NCBI GenBank assembly: GCA_965219175.1
Contig: CBDCNI010000001.1
Coordinates: 3,286,001-3,350,000 of the forward strand
DNA length: 64,000 nucleotides
Direction of reading: 5' to 3'
DNA from: JBBPZK01 sp965219175
GTDB lineage: Bacteria; Actinomycetota; Rubrobacteria; Rubrobacterales; Rubrobacteraceae
Positions 23,712-33,027 of the stretch are shown here, piece by piece. The notes beneath the pieces are model-generated. The model made no database searches. It was not told the DNA's origin and saw only the letters and a program-made list of their open reading frames with translations. The number at the start of each line of letters is the position of its first letter. Position 1 is the stretch's first letter. A program made the position numbers and the translations under genes.

Positions 23712-26069
23712 TTAGTTTGTCTCTCTGGGTTTTAGGAGGATCCGTTGCCCGGTCGCGGCTTCTACCGCTTCTCGACTGTATAGAAGGGGAAAGACTCTGT
23801 CGTTCGCCCACTCCTGGAACAGGTCTGCGTAGTGGGAGCTCCTGGGGTCGCCGGACTGACCCGGCGAGTTCATCGCTACGGACCTGTCCCATTCACCGAC
23901 GTCCACGACGATCCTGAAAGAAGAGCCTCCGGTTTGCCTGAAGTCTTCCTGCCGATAAGCGGTGTTGCCCACGGTATCGTCGCTGCCACCGCGCGGCGCT
24001 GGCCCCACATCCCAGCGCTCCCGTTTTTCTCTACCGGCCATCGCGGAGAGCGGGTGCGTAAAGAGGGCGTGGTGAAGTCTCCCCCACCTCCAACCCCCCT
24101 GGTCCGGGCCGAGAATCATTTCGAGGTAAAGGAAGGCTTCCCGCAAGCTGGAGAGCAGGATGCCGTCCAGGGTCTCCGCAGGATCACCGGTCAGCCACGT
24201 CTCGGGGCGGGAGATCAACTCCAGGTCCGTCCGAGGGTCGCCCACCTGGTCCTCCGGCGGGGTCAGTGCCGCCAACGCCGCTTCTAGTTTCTCGGGAGAC
24301 ACCAGGGCGGATATGGCCCCCTCCAGCAACGCGGGCCGCAGGTAAGATCTGTGCCACGTTTCGAAGAGCGCTGCGGGGGCGGAGTCCACGGAGAGCACGC
24401 AGTCCCACTCCCGCAGCATATCGAGTGAGCGCCTAGCCTCGGGTTCTCCAGCCTCCAGGCCCTTCAGACAGGCGAGGATACGGCGTGCCGGGACCGAGAG
24501 GTAGTCGGTCTGGAGCTTTACCATGTCCGCGACGGTCAGGCCGGAGGATCCCCCGAGGACTTCCGCGATGCGCTCCTTGCGAAACGGAGCGTACCACTCG
24601 AAGCCGATCTTCTTCTCCTCGTGAGGGTAGCCTTCGGGCAAATTCATCTCGTTAGCGCTGGCTACCCAGCCGCGATGCGGATTGAGTTCTACTGGCAACT
24701 CGTCCATATCCAGGAAGCCGTCCCACTCGTAGCGTCCGTCGCCCGGTACCGGCAGAAGCCCGTCCCAGTTCGGCCTCTTCGGGACCAACCCTCCCGGCTT
24801 CCAGCCGATGTTGCCGCTAGTGTCAGCGTAGACTTGATTCTCGCCCGGCGCTCCCCAGCGGTTCATGGCGGCCAGAAACTCGTCCCAGTTCTCGGCGCGC
24901 ATGTAGCCCATACTGCCCAAGTAAGGTGCCATGCCGGCCTCAAGCCACGCCGCCCTTACGGCGAAGGCTGTGTGTCTCTCCGAATCTTCGTGGATCACCG
25001 GTCCGTGGCGCGTAAACTTGAGCTCCACTTCGACGGATTCCTGGTCTTTAACCGGGATTCTCTGTAGCTCGGTCTCCATCGGCTCCCAGCGGTCCTTGTA
25101 ACGGTACTCAGACGGGTTCTCCGGATTGGTCTCGTAGACATATAGGTCTTCCTGGTCAATGGAGAAAATCGTCAGGCCGAAAGCTATCCTGCCGTTGTGG
25201 CCGATTGAGACACCGGGTAGGGCTGGCTCGCCGGCTCCGATCACGTCCATGCCGGGAGCCGAGAGGTGGACTATGTAGCGCAGCGAGGGGACCGACTGGG
25301 TGCGGTGAGGATCATTGGCTAGCAGCGGACGCCCGGTGGCCGTTCGCGCCGAGGAGACAGCCCAGTTGTTCGAGCCCTCCGCCGATACCGGCGCCCCCGG
25401 AGAGACGCCGCCGAACTCTACGGGGGTGGTCGCAAGCGCGTAGACTTTCAGGACATCGTCGGGGATAAGAGACAGGTCCAGGCCATCGGGCGCCACTATC
25501 TCACGCTCCGGCTCCAGGCGGCTGCGTAGGGCTTCTACACTGGCTCCGAATTCGTGCAGGGTACGGGCGCGCTGCACCTCGCTCTCCAGGTTCTTGTACA
25601 GGCCGTGGCTGCGGATGCGGGCAACGTCGTCGGGCAACCAGCGGACGGGCCTGTAATCCATCGCGCGGAACTCCTCCGGGAGCAGGCCGGGGTCTTCTTC
25701 CGTTAACCTTACGTACTCGTTTATACCGGCCACGAAGGCCGTGACGGTGCGCTTGGTGTCGGAGCCGTAGGCGAGCCACTCGCCATGCATATCTCCACGG
25801 TAGAGAAAGAGACGGGCGGCCCGGTCCTTCTCCACGAAGGCGGGACCGAACACCTCCGAGAGCAATCCGAGACCTCGTCTTCTCCACAGGTCCATCTGCC
25901 ACAGGCGGTCGCGGGCGGCGTTGAATCCCTGGACAAAGAAGGCGTCGTAGATGGACGAAGTGTAGATGTGCGAGACTCCCCAAGAGTCCACCAGAACTTC
26001 CGCCGGCTCTCGCAACCCGCTCACGGTGTAGGCCACCCCGCCGCGTTCCGACGGCGTTCCGGGGCTCAA
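23712..26069 (-). CDS. Penicillin-acylase family (S45) N-terminal-nucleophile amidase
   Basis: A full-length S45 Ntn hydrolase of 785 residues. The precursor cleavage site and nucleophile are in AEGSNNWAV (Ser about 233), giving an alpha chain of about 230 and a beta chain of about 550 residues. Other family marks are DSWGVSHIY, GFNAARDRLWQMD, the IGHNGRIAFG region and RHGPVI. Members hydrolyse amide bonds of N-acylated amines or acyl-homoserine lactones. No signal peptide is visible, unlike many periplasmic or secreted members. The TTG start overlaps the stop of an upstream amidohydrolase remnant, so this was once the downstream gene of an operon. Confidence 0.88.
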   Translation of the reverse strand: MSPGTPSERGGVAYTVSGLREPAEVLVDSWGVSHIYTSSIYDAFFVQGFNAARDRLWQMDLWRRRGLGLLSEVFGPAFVEKDRAARLFLYRGDMHGEWLAYGSDTKRTVTAFVAGINEYVRLTEEDPGLLPEEFRAMDYRPVRWLPDDVARIRSHGLYKNLESEVQRARTLHEFGASVEALRSRLEPEREIVAPDGLDLSLIPDDVLKVYALATTPVEFGGVSPGAPVSAEGSNNWAVSSARTATGRPLLANDPHRTQSVPSLRYIVHLSAPGMDVIGAGEPALPGVSIGHNGRIAFGLTIFSIDQEDLYVYETNPENPSEYRYKDRWEPMETELQRIPVKDQESVEVELKFTRHGPVIHEDSERHTAFAVRAAWLEAGMAPYLGSMGYMRAENWDEFLAAMNRWGAPGENQVYADTSGNIGWKPGGLVPKRPNWDGLLPVPGDGRYEWDGFLDMDELPVELNPHRGWVASANEMNLPEGYPHEEKKIGFEWYAPFRKERIAEVLGGSSGLTVADMVKLQTDYLSVPARRILACLKGLEAGEPEARRSLDMLREWDCVLSVDSAPAALFETWHRSYLRPALLEGAISALVSPEKLEAALAALTPPEDQVGDPRTDLELISRPETWLTGDPAETLDGILLSSLREAFLYLEMILGPDQGGWRWGRLHHALFTHPLSAMAGREKRERWDVGPAPRGGSDDTVGNTAYRQEDFRQTGGSSFRIVVDVGEWDRSVAMNSPGQSGDPRSSHYADLFQEWANDRVFPLLYSREAVEAATGQRILLKPRETN

Positions 26070-26278
26070 ACAGCCGCCCGGTCGCTCCGGAAGACCACGT
26101 CGCTGACCACGAGGGTCATCTCCACCTCCATGTCTTTGATCTCTCCCCGTGGTACTGAGAGTATGGGGCCGCCCAGCACCACCAAATCAGCCAGCTTGCC
26201 CGGCTCGATAGTCCCTTTTATAACTTGCACGCTCTCGTTCGGCCCTCCAAGAACAATGTTGTGCGGCCGAAGGACATG
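26066..26278 (-). pseudogene. 3' remnant of an amidohydrolase gene
   Basis: The frame encodes the last 60 or so residues of a YtcJ-like amidohydrolase: IKGTIEPGKLADLVVL, a PRGEIKDMEV segment and VVSDVVF before the stop. An in-frame stop and unrelated sequence lie upstream of about 26278, and the metal-binding part is missing. The stop overlaps the start of the S45 amidase. Confidence 0.7.
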
Positions 26279-26348
26279 CTACACAGCAATACCAAGTAGG
26301 ACAAGCGTTTTGTCTCTCGATACCTGTAACTCCGTGGAGCGATGGTTG

Positions 26349-26690
26349 TTATGCTGCCGGGTCATCTATTAGGAACAGTTGCGTCGGGCGGGAGGCAATG
26401 TTCCGTCCCCGATGGGCCCCTCTTTCAAGAGGGGCCGGTGGGAGCAGAAACGCCTCGCCTTCTCTAGCGCGAAGAGGCTCGCTACCGTCGTCGAACTCGT
26501 ACAATATCTCGCCTCGCAACACGAAACCGCGATGCCCTTCTTCGCACCATTCGTCCCGAGCCACACCCTCACCGTACTCGACAATTGCCCAGCGCGCTCC
26601 TTCGACTTCCAGTTCTTTCGCGCGGATACCAGGCGCGTCATCCGCCCAGTCTAGTTCGTGAAAGGATACGGCCTGAGCCTTACCGTTCAT
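26349..26690 (-). CDS. Small cupin-domain protein
   Basis: A single cupin of 113 residues: EEGHRGFVLRGEILYEFDDG (first motif, with His but few metal ligands) and EAFLLPPAPLERGAHRG (second motif). The ATG at 26690 with AGGAGG 6 bases upstream is chosen over an earlier ATG. The function is unknown; stand-alone cupins often bind small ligands or shield labile intermediates. Confidence 0.75.
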   Translation of the reverse strand: MNGKAQAVSFHELDWADDAPGIRAKELEVEGARWAIVEYGEGVARDEWCEEGHRGFVLRGEILYEFDDGSEPLRAREGEAFLLPPAPLERGAHRGRNIASRPTQLFLIDDPAA

Positions 26691-26815
26691 GGAGTCCTCC
26701 TCAAGAAATAGCGGCACTGTCTTGCCAGTACGCTACGGTCATTTTTGAGCACTTCGCGTAAGCTCTCGATGGTATTCTCATCTACCTCCCATTCGGCGAA
26801 TTTGGTGTCGGTCTC
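26687..26815 (-). other. Possible gene remnant upstream of the cupin
   Basis: A 42-codon minus-strand frame with natural composition (KFAEWEVDENTIESLREVL) lies between a stop at 26818 and the cupin start. It has no start codon and is probably the tail of a deleted gene. No family is recognised. Confidence 0.2.
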
Positions 26816-26904
26816 TCAGACTAAAGCGCCATGATCTCACTTGGCGCCCACAAGCGCTAAGTGGCAGTCGGCCATATTTTCCCTTGCGACTTCGGCATCG
26901 CGTG

Positions 26905-28173
26905 TCAGGGGGTCGCTACCCCGCACCAGTCCATAACGGTCAGTGCCAGCACTTTGGTCACATTCTTTACGCTATCCAGGTCGACCCACTCATCCGGTGC
27001 GTGTAGGCCACCACCTACGGGACCGTAGCAGGTGGCGGGCGTATCGTTGTAGAGGTTGAAGAACCTAGCGTCAGTAGTACCGGTGAAGGCCAACGATTCC
27101 AACTCACTTCCCATAAGATTGCGGTGGTGTTTCCGCAGCGGGTCGAAGATCTCGGCTTCTCGGTCGATAGTGCATCCTTCCGCGAGGAAGGCGTAGAAGC
27201 TGATCTCCGGCGGGTTTTCAGAGAGCCAGGGATCAGCTTTGGCGGCTTCCAAAAGATGGGACTTGAACCGGTCCCGCACCTCTCCGAGGTCTTCTCCTGG
27301 ATATGCGGAGATCCGTACCTCGAAAGAACACTCCTCAGGCACCGATGAGGCCCAATCTCCACCCCTGATCACGCCCGTATTGTAGTTCAACGGATGTTCG
27401 GTCTCTCTAAAGTGCTCGGGCCGTTCTTCTGCATTTACTAAGGATTCCAGCTTCTCTACCGCCTGAATCATAAGGTAGGTCTTTCCGATAGCGTTAACTG
27501 CCCCGGACGCTCTCTCAGCGTGCGTTCCTTTGCCTTTCACCGTAATCCTCGCCCACATTACGCCTACCTGCGCGACTAGAGCTGTTTGGTTCAGGGGTTC
27601 CGGTATGATCGCGGCATCCGCATTGTATCCGCGGGTACGCGCCGCAAGCGCTCCATTGCCCGTACACTCTTCCTCTATAACAGTCTCTAAAGTAACGCTA
27701 CCTTTCAGATCGACGCCGACTTCTCTCAGAGCCCGTACAGCGTAAATCATGGCTGCTACGCCACTTTTCATATCGGCGGCTCCTCGACCGTACATGCGGC
27801 CATCCTTGATCTCACCGCCCCAGGGATCGTAGATCCAGTGGTGCTCCGGTGTCGCGGGGACTACGTCGATGTGTCCGTTAAGGAGCAAGGATCTTCCATC
27901 TCCGGAGCCTCGCCACGTCGTCGCAACATTGGGGCGTCCCTCATAGGACCACTCTACCGGAGAGTACCCTGGCTCTCTGGAGATCTCGGCGTGGTCTATC
28001 TGCCACACGTCGACCTCGAGCCCCATCCTGCTCAACTCATCCGCGATGAACTGTTGCACGCGCGCCTCGTTACCCAGCGTGCTCGGGCGCTGAACCAAGC
28101 CTTGCAGGAAGCTGGTCTCTCCCTCCCAGTTTTGCTCTATCTGGTCTGTCACTCGTTGCTCAAGCTCGTTCAC
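26905..28173 (-). CDS. M20-family metallopeptidase (ArgE/DapE-like)
   Basis: A two-zinc amidohydrolase of 422 residues. Visible ligands and catalytic residues are GHIDVVP (His101, Asp103), GRGAADMKSG (Asp134), the Glu pair in VIEEECTGNG (about 167-169) and the C-terminal His in GGGLHAPDE. The dimerisation/lid domain (about 205-325) carries GTHAERA. It would cleave N-acyl amino acids or dipeptides, fitting the nearby acylase. The GTG start has a TAGGAG site at suitable distance. Confidence 0.88.
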   Translation of the reverse strand: MNELEQRVTDQIEQNWEGETSFLQGLVQRPSTLGNEARVQQFIADELSRMGLEVDVWQIDHAEISREPGYSPVEWSYEGRPNVATTWRGSGDGRSLLLNGHIDVVPATPEHHWIYDPWGGEIKDGRMYGRGAADMKSGVAAMIYAVRALREVGVDLKGSVTLETVIEEECTGNGALAARTRGYNADAAIIPEPLNQTALVAQVGVMWARITVKGKGTHAERASGAVNAIGKTYLMIQAVEKLESLVNAEERPEHFRETEHPLNYNTGVIRGGDWASSVPEECSFEVRISAYPGEDLGEVRDRFKSHLLEAAKADPWLSENPPEISFYAFLAEGCTIDREAEIFDPLRKHHRNLMGSELESLAFTGTTDARFFNLYNDTPATCYGPVGGGLHAPDEWVDLDSVKNVTKVLALTVMDWCGVATP

Positions 28174-28282
28174 AACCGGTAAGCTCCTATACTCGGATCA
28201 GGTTACACGCTGCGCTTGTACAGGCTGCGTCTCGTGCGTTTCGGTCTGATATTGTCTTCTTGAGATCAGCAACTGCCGTAGC

Positions 28283-28574
28283 TTAGAGCGTAAGTGTTAT
28301 GTAGAAACCGCCTATGGCGTAGAATACGGTTCCCACGGCCAGGATAGCCGCAACCGGATGGTCGCGCAGCATGTCCACGAAAGGTACCCTGGACTCACTC
28401 CGGGTTTCCTTTACTTGCTCAAACGCCGGAGACTCTGCAACTCTAAGCCTGACGTGAAGCCCCACCGCCACCCCGACTGCGCTGAGCAAAAACGGTAGCC
28501 TCCAACCCCAGGCGAAAAACTGCTGATCCGGCAACAAGGAGACGAGGGCGAGTAGCCCTGCTAAAAGTATCGAC
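28283..28574 (-). pseudogene. Internal fragment of an MHS-type MFS transporter
   Basis: The frame gives AGLLALVS, then FAWGWRLPFLLSAVGVAVG and RVAESPAFEQV, the middle part of metabolite:H+ symporters of the MFS. Both the N-terminal and the C-terminal parts are missing. The left end stops at 28283, and the right end is abruptly joined to a nitrilase fragment at about 28570. Confidence 0.75.
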
Positions 28575-28644
28575 TAACATGCTCGGCAAACTGTTCGAAA
28601 TTCACAATGTCGCGTGCTTTGAACTGGGTTACCGCGATGCGCAT
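28561..28644 (-). pseudogene. 5' fragment of a nitrilase-family gene
   Basis: From the ATG at 28644 the frame reads MRIAVTQFKARD, then NFEQFAEHVSRYF and a stop. This is the N-terminus of carbon-nitrogen hydrolases of the kind that begin with VAVxQ and FexFaexV. The catalytic Glu, Lys and Cys regions are lost. The fragment is fused out of frame to the transporter remnant on the same strand, marking a deletion junction. Confidence 0.6.
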
Positions 28645-28749
28645 AGAGCTGCCCCACCTTCGATCTCGTAAACAATCCCGGCCGATTGCGACGACATTCC
28701 AAGTAGCGAGCTGGGTACTCACTCTGCTGAGTAGCAGACAGTTAACCAC

Positions 28750-29060
28750 AAACCAACCCCTGACTCCAAGCGTTCAGTAACCGGCAACCTGTCAAGCATA
28801 CAACGGTAAGCGAAACCTTGACCCGCACAAGATCATGGTTCTTCAGAGTACCGAAAATGTATTGAGGCGGAGTAAAACTCTCCCCTCGTAGGATGCTATG
28901 GTAAAAGATATGTCAGGTCGACTAGGGAGACTGAATATCTGGTTTGGAGATCTTGGGATTGATGGATAGGTAGTGCTAATAGACACCTTGCTCTGTAGAC
29001 CACTTATCGCCAGATACCAGAGAGAGCAACCATAACATCGGGCTCGAACAGGCTGCGCCG
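28750..29060. other. Intergenic region with a dispersed 21-bp repeat
   Basis: No supported gene. It holds one copy (28839-28859, beginning TTCTTCAGAG) of a 21-bp sequence that recurs exactly at 46820-46840. Confidence 0.35.
28839..28859 (+). repeat. 21-bp exact repeat, copy 1
   Basis: Identical to 46820-46840 in the same orientation; the preceding ACAAGA bases are also similar. Both copies lie in gene-poor remnant sequence. Confidence 0.6.
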
Positions 29061-29064
29061 ATGG

Positions 29065-30255
29065 ATGGTCGTGGGCCGAAGGTTCGCCTTCATCCTGGTA
29101 GCCTACGCCTTTGCGGTGACCATGCTGGGCACTACCCTGCCAACACCACTTTACCCTATCTATCGGGAGCTAATGGGGTTTTCCGAGTTGATCGTGACCT
29201 TGATCTTCGCCGCTTACGCGGTCGGGGTGATCACCGCCCTCCTTCTGGTTGGAAGCTGGTCCGACCAGTTGGGTCGTAGGCGCATGCTGCTCGCCGGAGT
29301 AATATTGTCGGCGGGGAGCGCGGCCACTTTCCTCATCGGTGGGACCTTCTCTTCGCTGGCGGCATTGATGGCCGGACGGGTCCTTTCAGGGTTGTCGGCT
29401 GGTATCTTCACCGGGACGGCGACCGTCGCCGTGACTGAGCTCGCACCCGAAAAATATAAGGAGCGGGCCACGTTGGTCGCCACCGCCGCCAACATCGGCG
29501 GCCTGGGGCTCGGCCCGGTAGTTGCCGGGGTGCTCGCCCAGTATGCCATGATGCCGATACTGTTGCCTTTCGTCGTCGACCTCGGGCTGCTACTCGTCGC
29601 CGCAGCCGCCGTACTGGTCTCACCCGAGACCGTCGACGTACCGCAAAGACCACGTCTCCGCTTGCAACGCCCTCGGGTACCCGCCGAGGTCCGTGCGGTG
29701 TTCGTGCCCGCGGCGATAGCGGGCTTCGCCGGGTTCATGGTCCTCGGACTATTCACAGCGGTAGCCTCCGCCTTTCTCGCCCAGGTGATGGAGCTGCCGA
29801 ACCATGCACTGAGCGGCCTGGTGGTGTTCACCCTCTTCGCCGCCTCCATCACCGGGCAATTCACGCTCGGGCGGGTGTCGCAACGTCACGCCCTGCCGGC
29901 GGGGTGCCTGATCCTGATCCTGGGGGTGGGGCTCGTTGGCACCGGCATCGGCACCGCGTCGCTGGTCCTGTTCCTGCTCGGCGCCGTGGTGAGCGGTCTG
30001 GGACAGGGGTTGAGCTTCCGCGCCGGGCTAGCCGCGGTCAACGCTAATAGTCCACCCGACCGCCGCGGCGAGGTAGCCTCGACTTTCTTCGTTGTTCTCT
30101 ATGTGGCGATCTCGCTGCCCGTCATCGGCGTCGGCGCTGCCGCCCAGGGATTCGGCCTGGTCCCCGCCGGTGTAGCTTTCGCGATCATTGTCGCCGTCCT
30201 GGCAGCCGTGGCCTTTGCCGTGTTGCTGAAGCAGACAAATCCGGAGTCTCAGTAG
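29065..30255 (+). CDS. MFS transporter
   Basis: A 396-residue, 12-helix major facilitator. The loop 2-3 signature GSWSDQLGRRRML (about 63-75) and the loop 4 region GRVLSGLSAG are clear. The amino-acid pattern resembles drug/sugar-efflux-type MFS proteins. The substrate is not evident. It stands alone, with convergent genes to its right and remnants to its left. Two ATGs (29061 out of frame, 29065 in frame) lie at the start; no strong ribosome site is seen. Confidence 0.85.
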   Translation: MVVGRRFAFILVAYAFAVTMLGTTLPTPLYPIYRELMGFSELIVTLIFAAYAVGVITALLLVGSWSDQLGRRRMLLAGVILSAGSAATFLIGGTFSSLAALMAGRVLSGLSAGIFTGTATVAVTELAPEKYKERATLVATAANIGGLGLGPVVAGVLAQYAMMPILLPFVVDLGLLLVAAAAVLVSPETVDVPQRPRLRLQRPRVPAEVRAVFVPAAIAGFAGFMVLGLFTAVASAFLAQVMELPNHALSGLVVFTLFAASITGQFTLGRVSQRHALPAGCLILILGVGLVGTGIGTASLVLFLLGAVVSGLGQGLSFRAGLAAVNANSPPDRRGEVASTFFVVLYVAISLPVIGVGAAAQGFGLVPAGVAFAIIVAVLAAVAFAVLLKQTNPESQ

Positions 30256-30449
30256 CAATGGTTGAGGTCACGTCGCTTGAGCGAGAGAAGATAGTACAGA
30301 CAGAAAGGATGTTGGATACTGGTTTGGTGCTGCGAGGATTCGTCAGGTAAAGCCCAGCATTACAAGACTCGGAGACAAGGCGGTGATGCCGATAACTACG
30401 ATGACCGCAAATCCGTAGTTATACAGTAGCCACCGAAAAGCGCCAAAAT

Positions 30450-30485
30450 CCAGGGCTGGTACCGGTACGTCAGTGCCAGCCCTGG
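30450..30485. terminator. Inverted repeat between convergent genes
   Basis: CCAGGGCTGG (30450-30459) and CCAGCCCTGG (30476-30485) form a perfect 10-bp stem with a 16-base loop, between the ends of the MFS gene (plus) and the GMC gene (minus). There is no T-run, so termination is plausible but unproven. Confidence 0.45.
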
Positions 30486-30495
30486 AGTACCTGAA

Positions 30496-32247
30496 TCACC
30501 TCAAGCTTGTCGTACGCTGCCTAGTGGTAAAGCGTGTCAAGGCGCCTCCGTTGCGGGTCTCTTGTTTTATGTGCTCTGCGGCCCAGTAGGCTATGGCTTG
30601 TATAGTCTCCGTAGGGTTATATCCGTTGTAAGTTGGGAAGACGCCGCCCCCGACCAGGAAGAGGTTCGGAACTTCGTGTGAGCGACAGTGGCGGTCGACA
30701 ACCGAACTTGCGGGGTCCTCACCCATGATGTGGGTTCCCATCTCGTGAGTAGTGATGTGGTACGGAGGCAGCAGCGGGGCTTCCCAGGTCTTGGTCGCAC
30801 CCATCTCGCGGGCTATCGCGTGCTTGACCTCGTTGAGCCATAGGGCGGCCTTCCGGTCATTCTCGTCCCAGTCGTGGGTGATCCTCAACGCCGGCTGGCC
30901 CCACGGGTCCTTGACCTTTGGAGCCAGATCGACGTAATTGGCCTCTGTCGGCAGGGAAGCTTGCTGGGAGAACATGGCGAAGAAGTGTCGGTAACCAAAC
31001 TTCAGCCACTCCTTGAATCCTTCACCCCATCTCGGAACGTCCGGCGGCAGGTTGTTGGCTACCTCGATAGGCTGGTAGTCACCGCCGAAGAACATGATCG
31101 GGGTGCCTCCTAAGAAACCGAGTTCGCCACGGTCGACAAAGTCGGCGTTGGTATCATCTATAGCCCATCCGGCAACTGCGGGACCCGCGTAGGTGTGCGT
31201 TTCTTCCGGGAGAGTCCCGCTGAACCAGCCATAGTTGTGGATGGCGAAGCTCTTGCCGACCATGCCGTTCCGGTTGAGTCCGGAGGTCAGCATTAGACGG
31301 GTGTTCTCCAGTGAGTAGGCGGAAAGGATGACCAGGTCGCCGCTCGCTTCGTGTTGTTCGCCACCGGCGTCCACGTAGCTTACCGAGCGGGCGACCCCCT
31401 CGGCGTCGACGTTGACGCGCTGGACCCGGCAGTTGGTCAACAGCTCCAGGTTGCCGGTAGCCAGGGCCGGCGGCATCATCGTGTCCAACGTAGTGGTCTT
31501 GGCGCCCACATGGCAGCCATAGTCCCGACAGAAGCCGCAGTACGTGCATGCCTTGCGCTCTCCCCAGTCTTCGCTGATGATCGCCGCGGGAGCGGGGAAA
31601 GGATGGTATCCAAGCTTCCTGGTCGCATCTACAAAGGGCTGGTTGGCCGCACTGGGGCGCAGGGGCGGGAAGGGATAGGGCCTCTTTCGTGGAGCCTCGA
31701 ACGGGTTACCGTTCTTTTTTATATCGCCGTCTAGGTTCCCGGCCTGTCCCGAGACGCCTGTCTCGTACTCCACGCGGTCGTAGTGAGGTTCGAGGTCGTC
31801 GTAGCTTATAGGCCAGTCGACGATACGCGAGCCTTCGGGGAGCATCTTTTCGCCGTAACGTTCGATCCACGTGGAGCGCTGGTGGAAGTCCTCCCGCAAC
31901 TGGCGCCACGACCAGCAGGCCCAGTGTATAGAGCCGCCCCCGACGCCTATCGAAGGCGGCAGCCAGAGCGGGTTCAAAGGTAAGGGACCGACGGCCCAGG
32001 GGCATATCTGAGCCTTTGACTGCGCGTTGGCTCGCCAGGTCACGGGATCGGTGTCCATCGTGGGCGAGAGGCCTCCCCGGACCGAGTAGCGTAGTTCGTC
32101 GAATTTCAGCCAGAAGTCATCCGAATGGTAGTAAGGACCCTTGTCGATCCCCAGGACGGTAAAGCCGGCTTCGGTTAGTTCGCGCGCCATGATCGCGCCG
32201 GCCGCGCCCACCCCCACGATCACCACGTCAGCGTGTTTTGTCGCCAT
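30496..32247 (-). CDS. GMC oxidoreductase, gluconate-2-dehydrogenase-type large subunit
   Basis: A 583-residue FAD enzyme. It has the dinucleotide-binding motif GVGAAGA (12-18), a second GMC motif GVGGGSIHW (about 101-109), a four-Cys cluster CTYCGFCRDYGC (about 234-245), as in membrane-linked sugar-acid dehydrogenases, and the active-site His region HEMGTHIMG with NGYNPTE near the C-terminus. The ATG at 32247 with an AGAGGTC site is chosen over a longer Arg-rich frame. It follows a gluconate-dehydrogenase small-subunit gene and probably forms a heterodimer that oxidises a sugar or sugar acid. Confidence 0.88.
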   Translation of the reverse strand: MATKHADVVIVGVGAAGAIMARELTEAGFTVLGIDKGPYYHSDDFWLKFDELRYSVRGGLSPTMDTDPVTWRANAQSKAQICPWAVGPLPLNPLWLPPSIGVGGGSIHWACWSWRQLREDFHQRSTWIERYGEKMLPEGSRIVDWPISYDDLEPHYDRVEYETGVSGQAGNLDGDIKKNGNPFEAPRKRPYPFPPLRPSAANQPFVDATRKLGYHPFPAPAAIISEDWGERKACTYCGFCRDYGCHVGAKTTTLDTMMPPALATGNLELLTNCRVQRVNVDAEGVARSVSYVDAGGEQHEASGDLVILSAYSLENTRLMLTSGLNRNGMVGKSFAIHNYGWFSGTLPEETHTYAGPAVAGWAIDDTNADFVDRGELGFLGGTPIMFFGGDYQPIEVANNLPPDVPRWGEGFKEWLKFGYRHFFAMFSQQASLPTEANYVDLAPKVKDPWGQPALRITHDWDENDRKAALWLNEVKHAIAREMGATKTWEAPLLPPYHITTHEMGTHIMGEDPASSVVDRHCRSHEVPNLFLVGGGVFPTYNGYNPTETIQAIAYWAAEHIKQETRNGGALTRFTTRQRTTSLR

Positions 32248-32279
32248 TTGTTTGACCTCTTTCTCTATAGGCTCGTCTA

Positions 32280-32951
32280 TTACCCTTGACCGATCGACTC
32301 GCCCGGATCCTGTGGCGGAGTCGGTACCCTGGGCATCTCCTCTTCGAGAACCTCGGGGTCGGGTCCGGGGCGGTGGTAAAAGAGTTCTGGTTTTTCCCGT
32401 GCCAGTCGGGCAACATCCGCCAGCGTCATGATCGGCTTGTCGGAGAGGTCGGCCCCATAGCGCATGTCTTCGGCGCTGTAACCGTATTGCGCTCCGGGAA
32501 ACCCGATCAGCTTCCACCCGGACGCGTCGCGATTACCTCCATAAGCCGGGTCGCTGAACATCCCCTCCAGCGTGTGCGCCCAGACCATCGTGAAAAAGGC
32601 TTCGCCTCCCGAGGATCCGCCGTCAGTTTCACCGAAACCGGGTACCGTCCCTGCCTCTAGCTCTTCGAGAACGGAGTCTTGATCGTCCTCGGCCAACTCG
32701 AAGAACTTCTTATCGTACCGACGGTTAGTGTAGGAGTTCAAAGTGCGTATACCCTCGCGATAAACGCTTTGCCAGCTAATGTAAGGTCCAGCCAGCGCGC
32801 GGTCTATATAGGCAAGCACTCCAGCCTCACGCGCGCCGGGATCCTCGTCACTCCCCGGAACTATTCGCGCTACGAGAGCTTCTAGCGTGTCGGCTTCATC
32901 CAAGAAAAAGAACACGGGGCCGCTCGCGTCGGTCCCTCCTGAAGCTCGCAT
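32280..32951 (-). CDS. Gluconate 2-dehydrogenase subunit 3-like protein
   Basis: Small-subunit family protein of 223 residues: LVARIVPGSDEDPGAREAGVLAYIDRAL near the N-terminus (about 29-55), AHTLEGMFSDPAYGGNRD (about 134-151) and GWKLIGFPGAQYGY. (These are separate stretches.) No Tat signal is visible, although many homologues have one. The ATG follows AAAGGAGGAA at 6 bases. It sits just upstream of the GMC large subunit. Confidence 0.87.
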   Translation of the reverse strand: MRASGGTDASGPVFFFLDEADTLEALVARIVPGSDEDPGAREAGVLAYIDRALAGPYISWQSVYREGIRTLNSYTNRRYDKKFFELAEDDQDSVLEELEAGTVPGFGETDGGSSGGEAFFTMVWAHTLEGMFSDPAYGGNRDASGWKLIGFPGAQYGYSAEDMRYGADLSDKPIMTLADVARLAREKPELFYHRPGPDPEVLEEEMPRVPTPPQDPGESIGQG

Positions 32952-33027
32952 GTATGTTCCTCCTTTCCAAATCCTACAACTACGATGTTTTTTCCTATCC
33001 GAACTGAGCTTGTTTTCACTGCATCGG

